NCBI GenBank assembly: GCA_036278735.1 | Contig: DASUKM010000014.1 | Coordinates: 50,488 to 114,487, forward strand | Reading direction: 5' to 3' | From: DASUKM01 sp036278735 | GTDB taxonomy: Bacteria; Acidobacteriota; Vicinamibacteria; Vicinamibacterales; 2-12-FULL-66-21 | Length of the DNA stretch: 64,000 nt | Shown: positions 25,801 to 34,829 of the stretch, piece by piece | Layout: each line of letters starts with the position of its first letter | Position numbering within the stretch: position 1 is the stretch's first letter | Translations under genes and position numbers: made by a program | Notes under the pieces: generated by a model | What the model was told of the DNA's origin: nothing | Seen by the model: the letters and a program-made list of their open reading frames with translations, nothing else | Databases searched by the model: none

Positions 25801-26954
25801 TGCCGCACAGCGTCGAATCGATCAACGGCGCCCTCGCCTTCGACGCGCAGGGCATCCGCCTCGACAACATCACCGCGAAGGTCGGCGGCGGCGACGTGCG
25901 GTTCGGCGGCCGCATCGGGCTGAAGGGCTACGTTCCCGGCCAGTTGAACGTCACCGCGACCGGCCAGCAGATGCACCTCCGGTATCCGGAAGGCTTCCGC
26001 TCGACGGTCGATGCCGACCTGGCGCTGCGCGGCGACATCGGCGCGCCGCTGCTGACCGGCACGGTCACGGTCCGCGACGCGGTCTGGACCAAGCGCTTCG
26101 AACCGGATGCCGACCTCTTCAACCTCGGCGGGGGCGGTCCCTCCGTGCCCGGTCCCGTGACCAGCGAACCGACGCTGCCGCTGCGCTTCGACATCCAGAT
26201 CCAGGCCCCCTCGTCGCTGCGCGTCGACAACAATCTGGCGCGGCTGACCGCGAGCGCCGACCTGCGGCTGACCGGGACGTACGATCGCCCGCAACTGCTC
26301 GGCCGCGCCGAGATCGACCGCGGCGAGATTCTCTTCGAGGGGAACCGCTACGTCGTGACCCGCGGGACGATCGACTTCCTGAACCCGTCGCGCATCGAAC
26401 CGTTCTTCGACCTCGAGGCCGAAGCGCGCGTCCGGGTGCCCGACGAAACCTACCGCGTGACGGTCGACGTCAGCGGGACGACGGCGCGGCCGACCCTGAC
26501 GCTCAATTCGGACCCGCCGCTCCCGACGGTCGACATCGTCTCGCTGCTGCTCGGACAGACCGCGAACATCCAGGACGCCGAGCTGCGCCAGTTGAATCCG
26601 ACGACCGTCACGCAGTCGCAGGAGCAGCTCCTGCGGCTCGCGATGTCGCGCGTGCTCGTCAGTCCGATTGCGGCCCCCGTCACGCGCGCGGTGGAGCAGC
26701 TCGGGTTCAGCAGCGTCCAGATCTCGCCGAGCCTCGGGACCGAGACGGATCCGCTCGCGCCGACCGCGCGGCTGATCATCGGCAAGCGCCTGTCGAACCG
26801 CGCGTACCTGACGTTCTCGCGCGCCCTGGGCTCGTCGCAGCAGAACCAGATCATCATCCTCGAATACGATCAGAGCGACAGGGCCGGCTGGGTGCTCACG
26901 CAGACCGGCGGCAATCAGTTCGCCATCGAGTTCCGGGTCCGGCACGTCTTCTGA
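22848..26954 (+). CDS. tamB: TamB-like translocation and assembly module protein
   Basis: The protein has 1368 residues. A charged N-terminus and one membrane helix (about 33-52) anchor it in the inner membrane. The rest is repetitive beta sequence, like the lipid-conducting groove of TamB and other bridge proteins. The C-terminal TamB domain (about 1150-1368) has ARLTASADLRLTGTYDRPQLLGRAEIDRGEILFEG-type strands, the SLLLGQ motif and a final strand FAIEFRVRHVF. It is thought to move lipids or outer-membrane proteins across the periplasm. Its stop overlaps the Omp85 gene by one base (TGATG), the usual partnership. Confidence 0.88.
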   Translation: MTEEQTPSTESQSPAGPAPVDAPRPRRRHPAIRLAALLVALVAALAAASLTLDLGPALRARAERAGSNYIDRPMHIGHLSVKLLSGTFIVQDLVIEGLHPTDRPFLRAKRIEVHMPWWTVFSRQLIIEGIEMSDWDMVVETFPDGRHSFPRFVHPSTKKGPKRFTTTLHQVIARRGRFTFDDHHTPWGVVAPNLTVTVYRGVNEYRGTAEFSDGSVAIQSYQPFRVDMFSRFKIDGGQVVFDRLGLRSTGAITNVTGSVDLGHWPEMLWNVRSRVDFPTQKGIFFENDRFTVAGYGDFTGTFHLYKGGHELKGTFTSPEAHVDGWRFPDVKGSLLWLPSTFAVTNVSTGLYGGHAVFSYTMGPFGQGRTARAVWDTRYDDVDLTAITDRLELKGIRLAGRARGHNRMEWPLGHFGEKSAQGDITVTAPPGTSPLGRELPANLIARVDQLPPEVGPFNAHAPVGHVPIAGSVAYALDPERITIPHGWVATDRTYVEFSGETAWGRQSHLPFHVTSLDWQESDRLLAGIMTAVGAPTGAVPVGGRGTFDGTMLESFTKPRIEGHFEADGVRAWDVRWGHARADIVIQNSYVFVTNGTIEAGASRMLADGKFSLGYPRHDDGEEINATIQMFRRPLVDLRHAFGLDDYPVDGTASGEYHLYGKYTTPFGFGRLVIDHGTAWGEPFDNAVASLRFEGTGVRLDGITIQKSAGRVTGAAWVGWDGTYSFNADATRIPVESLATLSFPRAPLSGLLQFTATGAGAFASPRYDVKVRVDDLFAGDEGIGQVTGRLSLRGQTMTLEVEAASPRLAVSGSGRIALTPEMDSELTLHFSQTSLDPYVRFFQPKLSPFTSAVADGTVRVVGELADMTHLTIDARVDQLKLKLFDYAAQNDGPIELAFNNDVVRVTRFRLAGEGTALELGGNINLRDASIALDASGNANLGILQGFFRDIRSSGHASLHADVRGPLDAPVFSGNATISDGRIRYVALPHSVESINGALAFDAQGIRLDNITAKVGGGDVRFGGRIGLKGYVPGQLNVTATGQQMHLRYPEGFRSTVDADLALRGDIGAPLLTGTVTVRDAVWTKRFEPDADLFNLGGGGPSVPGPVTSEPTLPLRFDIQIQAPSSLRVDNNLARLTASADLRLTGTYDRPQLLGRAEIDRGEILFEGNRYVVTRGTIDFLNPSRIEPFFDLEAEARVRVPDETYRVTVDVSGTTARPTLTLNSDPPLPTVDIVSLLLGQTANIQDAELRQLNPTTVTQSQEQLLRLAMSRVLVSPIAAPVTRAVEQLGFSSVQISPSLGTETDPLAPTARLIIGKRLSNRAYLTFSRALGSSQQNQIIILEYDQSDRAGWVLTQTGGNQFAIEFRVRHVF

Positions 26955-29854
26955 TGCGTGCGCGCCCCCTCCTCTTCGTCCTCGCGCTGCTGGCCGCCGC
27001 CCCCGCGGCGTTCGCGCAGACGCTCCCCGCCGCCGCGTTCGTCGGGCACCCGGTCGCGGCCGACGCGCTCACGATCGAGGGGCGCCAGACGTCGGAGCCG
27101 CGGCTGCTGGCGCTCATCGCGACGACCGCGGGCAAGCCGCTCTCGATGGCGGACGTTCGCGAGACGATCACGCACTTCTTCAGCCTGGGCCGGTTCGAGG
27201 ACGTGCGCGTCGACGCGATCGCGACCCCTGACGGCCGCGTCCGGCTGACCTACGATCTCACCCCCGTGCACACGGTCACCGCCGTCGTCTTCCAGGGCAC
27301 GCTCGGGCTGCCCGAGAGCACGCTCCGCGAGCGCCTCGTCGAGCGGTACGGCGCCACGCCGCCGGCCGCCCGGGCGAACGACGTCGCGCGCGCGCTCGAG
27401 CAGCTCTACGCCGAACACGGGTACCTGCGCGCCTCCGTGCGCGCCCAGGCCGTCCGGCACCACGACCCGGACCGGACGGTGCTCGAGTTCGACATCGCCT
27501 CCGGCCAGCGCGCCCGCGTCGGCCGGATCGCGATCGAAGGACAGCCGATGGCGTCGCGCCAGGACCTGCTCGGGCGGCTCGACCTCGCGCCGGGCTCCCC
27601 CTACGAGCGCGTCGATCTCGATCAGCGCCTCTCGGGCTATGTCGATCGCCTGCGGCATCGCGGGTACTACCAGGCGACGGCGAGCCAGCACGCCGACGTC
27701 AGCGCCGACAGGACGGTCGCGAACGTGACCGTCGACGTGGAGGCGGGGCCGTTCGTCACGATCCGCTTCACCGGGGACTCGCTGCCGAAAGAGAAGCGCG
27801 CCGATCTCGTCCCCGTCGAACGCGAGGGTTCGATCGACCAGGATCTGCTCGAGGATTCGACGCGCCGCATTGCCGCGTCGCTGCAGCAGCAGGGCTACTG
27901 GAAGGCCGCCGCCACGTACCGCGAGCAGGAAACCGACGGGCACATGACGATCGTGTTCGACGTGCATCGCGGACCGCAGTACCACGTGGCCGGCGCGGGG
28001 GTCTCGATCACCGGCAACGCCGCGGTGCCGGCCGACACGCTGCGCGCCCTGGTCAAGCTGCCGGCGGGCGAGCCGTTCATCGCGTCGCGGCTCGACGATG
28101 GGGTCAACGCGATCACGGGGCTGTACCAGACGCGCGGCTTCGCCCAGGTGCAGGTCCACCCGGCCGCCAACGAGCTGTCGCCCGGCATCGTCCAGCCCGT
28201 GATCACGATCGTCGAAGGCCCCCGGACCCTCGTGCAGTCCGTGACGGTCACCGGCAATCACGTGATCGCCACCCCGCAACTGCTCGGCGCGCTGAAGATC
28301 CGCGCGGGCGAGCCGTATTACGCGCCGACGGTCGCCGCCGATCGCGAGACGCTGCGGCTCGAATACCTGAACCGCGGCTACGAGTCGGCCGAAGTGACGG
28401 TCCATCCGACGTTTTCGACGGACGGGACCCGCGCCGACGTCCCCTTTGCCGTCGTCGAGGGGCCGCAGACGATCGTCGACCACATCCTGATCGTCGGCAA
28501 CACCCGGACGGACGCGGCGGTGATCGAGCGGGAGCTGCGGCTGAAGTCCGGACAGCCGCTCGGCCTCGACGATCTGATCGAGAGCCAGCGGCGGCTGAGC
28601 GCGCTCGGCTTGTTCCGCCGCGTGCGCATCACGCCGCTGACGCATGGGCCGGCGGAGCGGCGCGACGTGCTGATTACCGTCGAAGAGGCCCAGCGCACGA
28701 CCGTGAGCTACGGCGGCGGCGGCGAGATCGACAGGCGCCTGCTCGCCACCGGCCCCAACGGCGAGGCGCAGGAGCACTTCGAGTTCGCGCCGCGCGGGTT
28801 CTTCGATATCGACAGGCGCAACCTGGGGGGAAAGAACCGGTCGATCGGCTTGTCCACCCGCCTGAGCCTTCGTCCCAAGGATGCACCCGACACGTCGAAC
28901 CCCGGCGCGACAGGGTTCGGGTTCGCGGAATATCGCGTGGTCGGCACGTACCGCGAGCCGAGGGTCTTCGGCGAGAACAGCGATTTCACCGTGACGGCCG
29001 CCGTGGAGCAGGGGGTGCGCACCAGCTTCAACTTCGCGCGGAAAGGGGTCAACGCCGAGCTGACGCGGCGGCTCGGCAGCCTGGTGCGCGCGAACTTCCG
29101 GTATTCGTTCGGCACGACCCGCACGTTCGACGAGCACCTGCGGCTCGACGAACAGGTGGCGATCGATCGTCTGTTTCCGCAGGTGCGGCTCTCGACGGTG
29201 TCGGTGGGGCTTGCCCGGGATGCCCGCGACGACCTGCTCGAGCCGCACGCGGGGACGTTGTTGAGCGCCGATTCGGAGATCGCGGGCCGGGCCATGGGTT
29301 CGCAGGTCGGGTTCGCGAAGGTCTTCCTTCAGAGCTTCTGGTATCACCCGGTCGGCGCGCGCAATGTCGTGTTTGCGACGGGGGCCCGGCTCGGGCTGGC
29401 GACCGGCTTTCCGCGCGAGACTCAGACGATCGACGAGCACGGCGGCGTCACGACGAGCGTGCTCCACGACATCCCGGCGAGCGAGCGCTTCTTCGCGGGA
29501 GGCGATACGACGATCCGCGGATTCGCGCTCGACACGGTCGGGACGCCGGCGACGATCAGCCCGCAGGGGTTCCCGATCGGCGGCAACGCCATGCTGGTCC
29601 TCAACGCCGAGCTGCGCGTGCCCATCTGGCGGGAGCTGGGGGGCGCGGTGTTCGTCGATGGCGGCAACGTGTTCGATCGCGTCTCGAACTTCGATCTGGG
29701 CGAGCTGCGCGGCGCGACCGGCTTCGGCCTGCGCTACAAGTCGCCGCTCGGGCCGATCCGCGTGGACCTCGGGTTCAAGATGGCCAGAAGGGAAATTGCC
29801 GGGCAATTGGAGCCCAGGACGGCCTGGCATTTCAGTATCGGACAGGCTTTCTGA
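26954..29854 (+). CDS. Omp85-family outer-membrane assembly protein (BamA/TamA-like)
   Basis: The protein has 966 residues. The signal peptide ends AAFAQT. About five POTRA domains span roughly 40-540 (for example VTAVVFQGTLGLPESTLRERL, ARVGRIAIEGQPMASRQDLL, VQSVTVTGNHVIATPQLLGALKIRAGEPY, VDHILIVGNTRTDAAVIERELRLKSGQPL). The surface-antigen barrel follows with RRNLGGKNRSIGLSTRLSL and the FFAGGDTTIRGF lid-loop motif, ending in HFSIGQAF with terminal Phe. It inserts proteins into the outer membrane. Coupling to the tamB-like gene favours a TamA role, although five POTRA domains is BamA-like. Confidence 0.88.
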   Translation: MRARPLLFVLALLAAAPAAFAQTLPAAAFVGHPVAADALTIEGRQTSEPRLLALIATTAGKPLSMADVRETITHFFSLGRFEDVRVDAIATPDGRVRLTYDLTPVHTVTAVVFQGTLGLPESTLRERLVERYGATPPAARANDVARALEQLYAEHGYLRASVRAQAVRHHDPDRTVLEFDIASGQRARVGRIAIEGQPMASRQDLLGRLDLAPGSPYERVDLDQRLSGYVDRLRHRGYYQATASQHADVSADRTVANVTVDVEAGPFVTIRFTGDSLPKEKRADLVPVEREGSIDQDLLEDSTRRIAASLQQQGYWKAAATYREQETDGHMTIVFDVHRGPQYHVAGAGVSITGNAAVPADTLRALVKLPAGEPFIASRLDDGVNAITGLYQTRGFAQVQVHPAANELSPGIVQPVITIVEGPRTLVQSVTVTGNHVIATPQLLGALKIRAGEPYYAPTVAADRETLRLEYLNRGYESAEVTVHPTFSTDGTRADVPFAVVEGPQTIVDHILIVGNTRTDAAVIERELRLKSGQPLGLDDLIESQRRLSALGLFRRVRITPLTHGPAERRDVLITVEEAQRTTVSYGGGGEIDRRLLATGPNGEAQEHFEFAPRGFFDIDRRNLGGKNRSIGLSTRLSLRPKDAPDTSNPGATGFGFAEYRVVGTYREPRVFGENSDFTVTAAVEQGVRTSFNFARKGVNAELTRRLGSLVRANFRYSFGTTRTFDEHLRLDEQVAIDRLFPQVRLSTVSVGLARDARDDLLEPHAGTLLSADSEIAGRAMGSQVGFAKVFLQSFWYHPVGARNVVFATGARLGLATGFPRETQTIDEHGGVTTSVLHDIPASERFFAGGDTTIRGFALDTVGTPATISPQGFPIGGNAMLVLNAELRVPIWRELGGAVFVDGGNVFDRVSNFDLGELRGATGFGLRYKSPLGPIRVDLGFKMARREIAGQLEPRTAWHFSIGQAF

Positions 29855-29859
29855 TTTCC

Positions 29860-29996
29860 GATTGGCGATTGGGGATTGACGATTGGGATTGGCGATTGGG
29901 GATTGGGGATTGACGGATTGACGATTGGCGATTGGATTGGCGATTGGGGATTGGGGATTGGGGATTGGATTGATGATTGAGGGATTGGCGATTGGC
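29860..29996. repeat. Heptamer array (GATTGGC / GATTGGG)
   Basis: About 130 bases of GATTGGC, GATTGGG and GATTGAC units begin six bases after the Omp85 stop and run into the presumed start of the SurA-like gene. No other feature is visible in this gap. Confidence 0.9.
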
Positions 29997-30552
29997 GCGC
30001 AGTGAGCGGCGGCGGCCGCTGGTGCAGGCCATCGTCCTGCTGATGCTTGCCGCGGCACCGGCGGCGGGGCAGGTGGCGGGCGGGCAGCCGGTGACGATCG
30101 ACCGCATCATGGCGGTCGTGGACACGCAGCCCATCATGCTGTCGGATGTCGACGCGGCGCTCACGCTCGGCCTCGGCACCCCTCCGGCGGGGGGCGATCG
30201 CCTGGCGGCGGGCTTGACGATGCTCGTCGATCGCACCCTGATGCTCGAGGACGTCGATCGGTATCAGCCGCCGGAGCCGGCGGCCGCGGCCATCGACGCC
30301 CGCATGGCGGCCGTCGAACGCCGCGCCGGATCGGCCGCCGCACTCGATCGCGAGCTGGCTGCGGTTGGACTCACGCGCGCGCAACTGACCCGCCGCGTCC
30401 GCGACGATCTGCGGATTCAGGAATATCTCGACAGCCGCTTTGCGGGAGGGCCGCAGCCGATTTCCTCACTCGTGGCCGACTGGGTTGCCGGCTTGCGTCG
30501 GCGCGCTGATATTACCGTGCTGTACCGGGCGGCGGGGCAGCCTGGCGGCTGA
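29977..30552 (+). CDS. SurA N-domain-like periplasmic chaperone (no isomerase domain)
   Basis: The protein has up to 191 residues. The frame opens at TTG 29977 inside the repeat array. TTG 29992 and GTG 30022 are other possible starts, and the signal peptide (LVQAIVLLMLAAAPAAGQ) supports a start shortly before 30022. The mature part has the SurA-type entry VTIDRIMAVVDTQPIMLSDVDAALTLGL and helical stretches (LTMLVDRTLMLEDV, LTRRVRDDLRIQEYLDSRF). The parvulin isomerase domains of SurA are absent. Position after the Omp85 gene fits a role in escorting outer-membrane proteins. The last 41 bases overlap the convergent membrane protein gene. Confidence 0.7.
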   Translation: MRDWRLARSERRRPLVQAIVLLMLAAAPAAGQVAGGQPVTIDRIMAVVDTQPIMLSDVDAALTLGLGTPPAGGDRLAAGLTMLVDRTLMLEDVDRYQPPEPAAAAIDARMAAVERRAGSAAALDRELAAVGLTRAQLTRRVRDDLRIQEYLDSRFAGGPQPISSLVADWVAGLRRRADITVLYRAAGQPGG

Positions 30553-32923
30553 CGGTCTCGGGTGCCGGCGATGGCGCGGGGACGACGCCGCAGACCGTCG
30601 CCCGCTTCGGGTTGTTCAAGTCGACCCGGGCCCTGACGAGCACGCGGCGCGGACGCAGGCCGAACTCTATGCGGTTCGCCGATTGGTTCCCTTTGTCGTT
30701 CACCTGTAATTCGACGCGCGAGACGTAGGCGGATCCCTGCTCCGGCGCGAGATCGACGCCGTCGCGCCGCGCGGCGGCTCGGAGCGCCGCCAGATCGCCG
30801 CGGTCGGCCGTGGCGAACGTCTTCACGAAGAGCCGCGGCTGGCCGGTACCGGCCACTTGGATCAACCGCGGGATGGCGGGGGCGTCGGTCGCGGCGTAGA
30901 AGACGGTGCTCGACAGGAACGGACGATAGTCGTCGATCTTCACCGTGACGTTCTCTCCGAGCGTCGACGTGAGATCGTGCCAGCCGGTATTGCCGATGTC
31001 CGTGCACACGCTGCCCGTCGTCACGCGAAACAGCGGCAAGGGGTGCATATCGAAGGGCAAGCGGAGCGCGTGGTGCGGATCGAGGTCGTAGGTGCGGATG
31101 CGGCCGGCCGGGTCGATCGTCGCCAGCAGCGCCCCCGGTCCGGCGTGGTGCCGTTGGGTGGGGCCGATCCGGATGGTCGCTCCGTCGCGATCCGCCGCCG
31201 CGGCGATGGGCCGGGCCGCGGGGCCTCCGGTGCCGATCCGTCCGCCGGCGCCGACGTCGAGCGCGGCGCCTGGAAACCCGCTCGCCTGGGCCGCCCGGCC
31301 GGCGCCGGCCACGCCAGCGACCGCGATCGCTCGCCCCACCGGGCCGCCGAGCAGGGCGTCGAGCGAGACGCCGATGCGCGTCCAGGCCGGGCGGTTCGAG
31401 CGCAGTTGCGCCGCGACCTGCGGCGTCGCCGCCACCACCACCGTCCAGTTCGCCGGGATGGTGTCGAGATACTCCGGCAGCGTGAGGTCGTACAACTGCA
31501 CCGGCTCGAGCTGGTACCCGATCGACTCCAGCGCCGCGCGTGATTCGCCGAACGCGAAAATCTGATACCCGCGGTTCATGCTGGCGGCGAGCCCCTCGTG
31601 GTCCGGGATGCCCGCCTCGATGTCCCGCGCGCCAGCGGCCGCTTCGCCCAGCAGCTTGTATTCGAGCATCATGTGGACGGTGTAGCGTCCCTCGACGAGC
31701 AGGCTCCGGTCGGGCAGCATGCGAAACAGCGAGTCGAAGTACCGGATCTCGAACGTTCGTCCGTGGTGGTCGTTCGGCTTGTAGTTGGCCACCACCTGTC
31801 GAGCCGGCAGGGCGGTCGCCGCGGCAGCGATCAGGAAGGCGGTGGCGCGCTGGAACGCTCGTGCGCGCGGCCGCGCCCAACGGCGCAGCGCGCCGGCGAC
31901 CATCTGCAGGCCGGCGCCGGCGAGCAGCCACAACAACACGAAGGCGGGCAGCAGGAACCCGTCGTCTTCGTTCGAGCTCATGTTGGCCGTGAGGGCGAGC
32001 ACGCCGAGCGCGCCGAGCAGACAGAAAATCGCCTCGCGCTTGCGTTGCCTGAAGAGCGCGAGGAACCCGGCGCCCGCCAGCAGGAGACCCGCCGGCGTCA
32101 GTTCGCGCACGACGAGATGGCTCACGATCGGCACGCGAGTCGCGACGAGTCCGTGGAGCGAGTACGCGCCGATCTCGCGGGCCCAGCGGCGCGCCGTCAT
32201 CACGCGCCACAATTCTGAAAGATTGGTGGCGCGCGCTTCCAGGTACGGCGCGTGCTGCCGCGTCCGGACGAGCACGAAGAGGTACTGCGACAGTCCGAGC
32301 GCCAGCAGGCCGGCGCCGGCGAGCACCACGCGTCGCGAGAGCGCGGTGCGGGCGTCGGTCGCCACCGCGTAGAACAGCAGCGCCGGCACGAGCGCGATGA
32401 CGATCAGGTGATTCCCGGTGCTGATGGCGAAGATCGCCATCGCGAGGTACAACGCCGCCGGCCGGCGGGTCCGACCCCAGCGCAGGAGCACGAGCGCGCC
32501 GGAGGCCACGAGCGCCGAGTTGAGCGTGTAGTCCTTCGCGTACAGCGCTTTCGACCAGAAGGCATAACCGAAGCCGAACGCCAGCGCCGTCGAGACGGCA
32601 ATCATGCGCTCGGACCCGAGCAGGCGGCTCGCGAGATACACGCACGCGACAGTGGCGGCCGCGAGCACCGCCGAGAGCAGGTTGATGCGATGCGCCAGAG
32701 TTCCGGCGGGCACGTGGGAGAACAGATACGAGACGAAGACGTAGAGCGGATATCCGGGCGCGTGCGGCGTGCCCAGCACTTTGCCGACGAAGGCGAACTT
32801 GGCCGCGTCGCCCATGTCGAAGATGCCCGGGTACAGGGTTTCGCGGTACACGGCGAAGGTCAGCAGCGCGGCCGACGCCGCGAGCAGCAGTTCGACCCGC
32901 GAGACGATTCGGGGACGGGCCAC
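30512..32923 (-). CDS. DUF2723-type membrane protein (protein O-mannosyltransferase-like)
   Basis: The protein has 803 residues from GTG 32923. A TTG at 32977 overlaps the preceding stop and is an alternative. The N-terminal DUF2723 region (about 20-170) has LYPGIFDMGDAAKF and the GTPHAPGYPLYVFVSYLF motif, where the acidic residue after the first helix is expected to be catalytic. About ten membrane helices follow, then a soluble C-terminal part (about 430-803) with beta-rich segments. Such proteins resemble lipid-linked-sugar glycosyltransferases. It belongs with the downstream-read GT39 gene and the glycan cluster. Its 3' end overlaps the SurA-like gene tail-to-tail. Confidence 0.78.
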   Translation of the reverse strand: MARPRIVSRVELLLAASAALLTFAVYRETLYPGIFDMGDAAKFAFVGKVLGTPHAPGYPLYVFVSYLFSHVPAGTLAHRINLLSAVLAAATVACVYLASRLLGSERMIAVSTALAFGFGYAFWSKALYAKDYTLNSALVASGALVLLRWGRTRRPAALYLAMAIFAISTGNHLIVIALVPALLFYAVATDARTALSRRVVLAGAGLLALGLSQYLFVLVRTRQHAPYLEARATNLSELWRVMTARRWAREIGAYSLHGLVATRVPIVSHLVVRELTPAGLLLAGAGFLALFRQRKREAIFCLLGALGVLALTANMSSNEDDGFLLPAFVLLWLLAGAGLQMVAGALRRWARPRARAFQRATAFLIAAAATALPARQVVANYKPNDHHGRTFEIRYFDSLFRMLPDRSLLVEGRYTVHMMLEYKLLGEAAAGARDIEAGIPDHEGLAASMNRGYQIFAFGESRAALESIGYQLEPVQLYDLTLPEYLDTIPANWTVVVAATPQVAAQLRSNRPAWTRIGVSLDALLGGPVGRAIAVAGVAGAGRAAQASGFPGAALDVGAGGRIGTGGPAARPIAAAADRDGATIRIGPTQRHHAGPGALLATIDPAGRIRTYDLDPHHALRLPFDMHPLPLFRVTTGSVCTDIGNTGWHDLTSTLGENVTVKIDDYRPFLSSTVFYAATDAPAIPRLIQVAGTGQPRLFVKTFATADRGDLAALRAAARRDGVDLAPEQGSAYVSRVELQVNDKGNQSANRIEFGLRPRRVLVRARVDLNNPKRATVCGVVPAPSPAPETVSRQAAPPPGTAR

Positions 32924-32973
32924 GTGCGCCGGTGGCGCGACGCCATCGACGGTCGCGGAAGGCGGACGGGAGG

Positions 32974-34656
32974 TCAACGAAGGCCTGCGAGGGTTTGCGG
33001 GACGGCGTAGATGCGGTAGTCGTAGCCGAGATTGCCGCCGAACGAGGTCTTCGCGTGAAACGTCCGCACCAGGATCAGGGACTTCAGTCCGGGGTTCGCG
33101 AAGTCCGGCTCGGGCACGACCACCAGATTCGCTTGCGCGATCGGCGGCCCGCCGGCCTGAAGCGCCGCGCCGAGATCGGGTACTCGCCGCACGACCAGGT
33201 CCGTACTCCGCAAGTCGAGCCACTGCGCGCCGGCCAGGACGACCGTCCCCTTCGGGACGCGCCGCAGCCAGGCTTCGGCCAGCGCGTGCGTCGGCGGCGT
33301 CACCCGGCGGCTGAACGACACCGCTCCCGCTGACAGCGCCGGCCAGAGCACGGCGACGGCGACGACCGCGGCGAGTACGCCTGCCGGGCGGCTCCATCGC
33401 GGCGACCGGTCGCGGACGCGCGCGAGCGCCGTCCGGAGCAGCCAGTCGAGCGCCCCCGCGCCGGCGATCGCCACGAAGGGAACCATCGGAAACACCCAGC
33501 GCGGAAACTGTGACGGGCGGTGCGTCATGAACCACAGGTACAGGAGCGGAAAGCTGACGAACACGAGATGGCGTGCGCGGCCGATGGCCAGCGCGAAGAC
33601 GGCGAACGCGGTGGCGAGCAGGAGCAGCGGCGCCCCCGGGCCGAACCGGTCGAGAATCTTCACGTAGAAGCCCGCGGGATCGTCCGTCGCCGCCCAATGC
33701 CCGCGGCCGGTGATGGAGACCTGATCGGCGAGCTGTTTCAGGAAATTCGGGAAGTCCGCCCAGACGAAGTGATTCGTGACGGCAATCGCGATGGCGCAAC
33801 CGGCCAGCGCCAGAAGGGTCCGCCGCACGCGCCGTGCCGGCGTGCCCCGTGCCGCCGCCGCGATGAGCACCGGCGCGACGGCGAACACGGCGGAATACTT
33901 GATGCCCGCCGCAACACCCGCGAGGACGCCGGCCGCCGCCATCCACCGGCTGTCCTCCCGTTCGAGCGCGGCGAGCGCGAGGCACACGGCTGCGACCACG
34001 GCCAGCACCATCCCCGGATCGTTGCGGACCACGGTCGACGTATCCACCGACAGCGGCACGATGGCGACGAGTGCAGCCGCGAGCAGGCCAGCCGCGCCGT
34101 TGAACACCTGACGTCCGATCAGGCCGGTGAGCAACACGATGGCCGCGCCGACGAAGACGTTGGCCACACGCGCGGACCGCACGAACATGTCGACCGGGAT
34201 GTGTGCCGGTTGCACGACCGCCCCGCTCGTCAACTGGTGCATGTATCCGATGAAGGACGCGCCCGAGAACATCCAGAACACGGCGCCCGGATAGTGCTCG
34301 ACCGTGTCGTGGTTCAGGTCGCCTTTCACGAAGAACTGCTTCACGTTGGTGGCCAGGCGGTTCTCGTCGACGTCGAGCGGCTGGTGCCCGAGTTCGCCGT
34401 TCAGCCCGGGGACGCGCGCGACGAACGCGAGCAGGACCGCGCCGGCCAGGGCGAGCGCGAACGCGTGCCGCCGCGCGAAGGGACGCCAGGTGCGCCAGCG
34501 GCCGGCGGCGCGCGTCGCGACGGCGACCGCAATCAGCGCGGCGGCCAGCGTCAGCGTGCCCGGCAGCCAGCGCCAGGTCGCGCCACCGAGGCGCAGCACG
34601 ATCAGGCTCGCGATCGCGGCGGAGACGATCGCGGCGCCGGACACTCGGGTGGACAT
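32974..34656 (-). CDS. Glycosyltransferase family 39-type membrane protein
   Basis: The protein has 560 residues with about 11 membrane helices. The first periplasmic loop carries the acidic pair (DVDENRLATNVKQFF) in the place used by PMT/ArnT enzymes to bind metal and lipid-linked sugar donor. It then has HYPGAVFWMFSG and GVAAGIKYSAVFAV. The C-terminal part is soluble and short. It probably transfers sugar from polyprenyl phosphate to a lipid or protein in the periplasm. Upstream bases 34657-34726 show no feature beyond a possible promoter. Confidence 0.8.
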   Translation of the reverse strand: MSTRVSGAAIVSAAIASLIVLRLGGATWRWLPGTLTLAAALIAVAVATRAAGRWRTWRPFARRHAFALALAGAVLLAFVARVPGLNGELGHQPLDVDENRLATNVKQFFVKGDLNHDTVEHYPGAVFWMFSGASFIGYMHQLTSGAVVQPAHIPVDMFVRSARVANVFVGAAIVLLTGLIGRQVFNGAAGLLAAALVAIVPLSVDTSTVVRNDPGMVLAVVAAVCLALAALEREDSRWMAAAGVLAGVAAGIKYSAVFAVAPVLIAAAARGTPARRVRRTLLALAGCAIAIAVTNHFVWADFPNFLKQLADQVSITGRGHWAATDDPAGFYVKILDRFGPGAPLLLLATAFAVFALAIGRARHLVFVSFPLLYLWFMTHRPSQFPRWVFPMVPFVAIAGAGALDWLLRTALARVRDRSPRWSRPAGVLAAVVAVAVLWPALSAGAVSFSRRVTPPTHALAEAWLRRVPKGTVVLAGAQWLDLRSTDLVVRRVPDLGAALQAGGPPIAQANLVVVPEPDFANPGLKSLILVRTFHAKTSFGGNLGYDYRIYAVPQTLAGLR

Positions 34657-34726
34657 GGTGGATAGGTAGATCGGATGCGCACCGGCGCGAGAAAAACAGT
34701 ACCGCCCGGGGATCGAAGTGTCAACC

Positions 34727-34812
34727 GGGCGGAGGGCGGAGGGCGGAGGGCGGAGGGCGGATGAAAGCTGGAAGCTGGAAGCTGGAAGCTGGAAGCTGGG
34801 AGCTGGGAGCTG
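34727..34812. repeat. Adjacent heptamer arrays (GGCGGAG, GCTGGAA, GCTGGGA)
   Basis: Three different 7-base units follow one another: about five GGCGGAG, four GCTGGAA and two GCTGGGA. They fill the gap between the GT39 gene and the end of the GT4 operon. Confidence 0.9.
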
Positions 34813-34829
34813 TCAGCTTCCAGTTCGCG

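Noticed and set aside
22869..30058. Very long minus-strand frames opposite the tamB-like and Omp85 genes
   Set aside because: Same shadow effect of strong codon bias. The plus strand has signal peptides, POTRA and barrel motifs.
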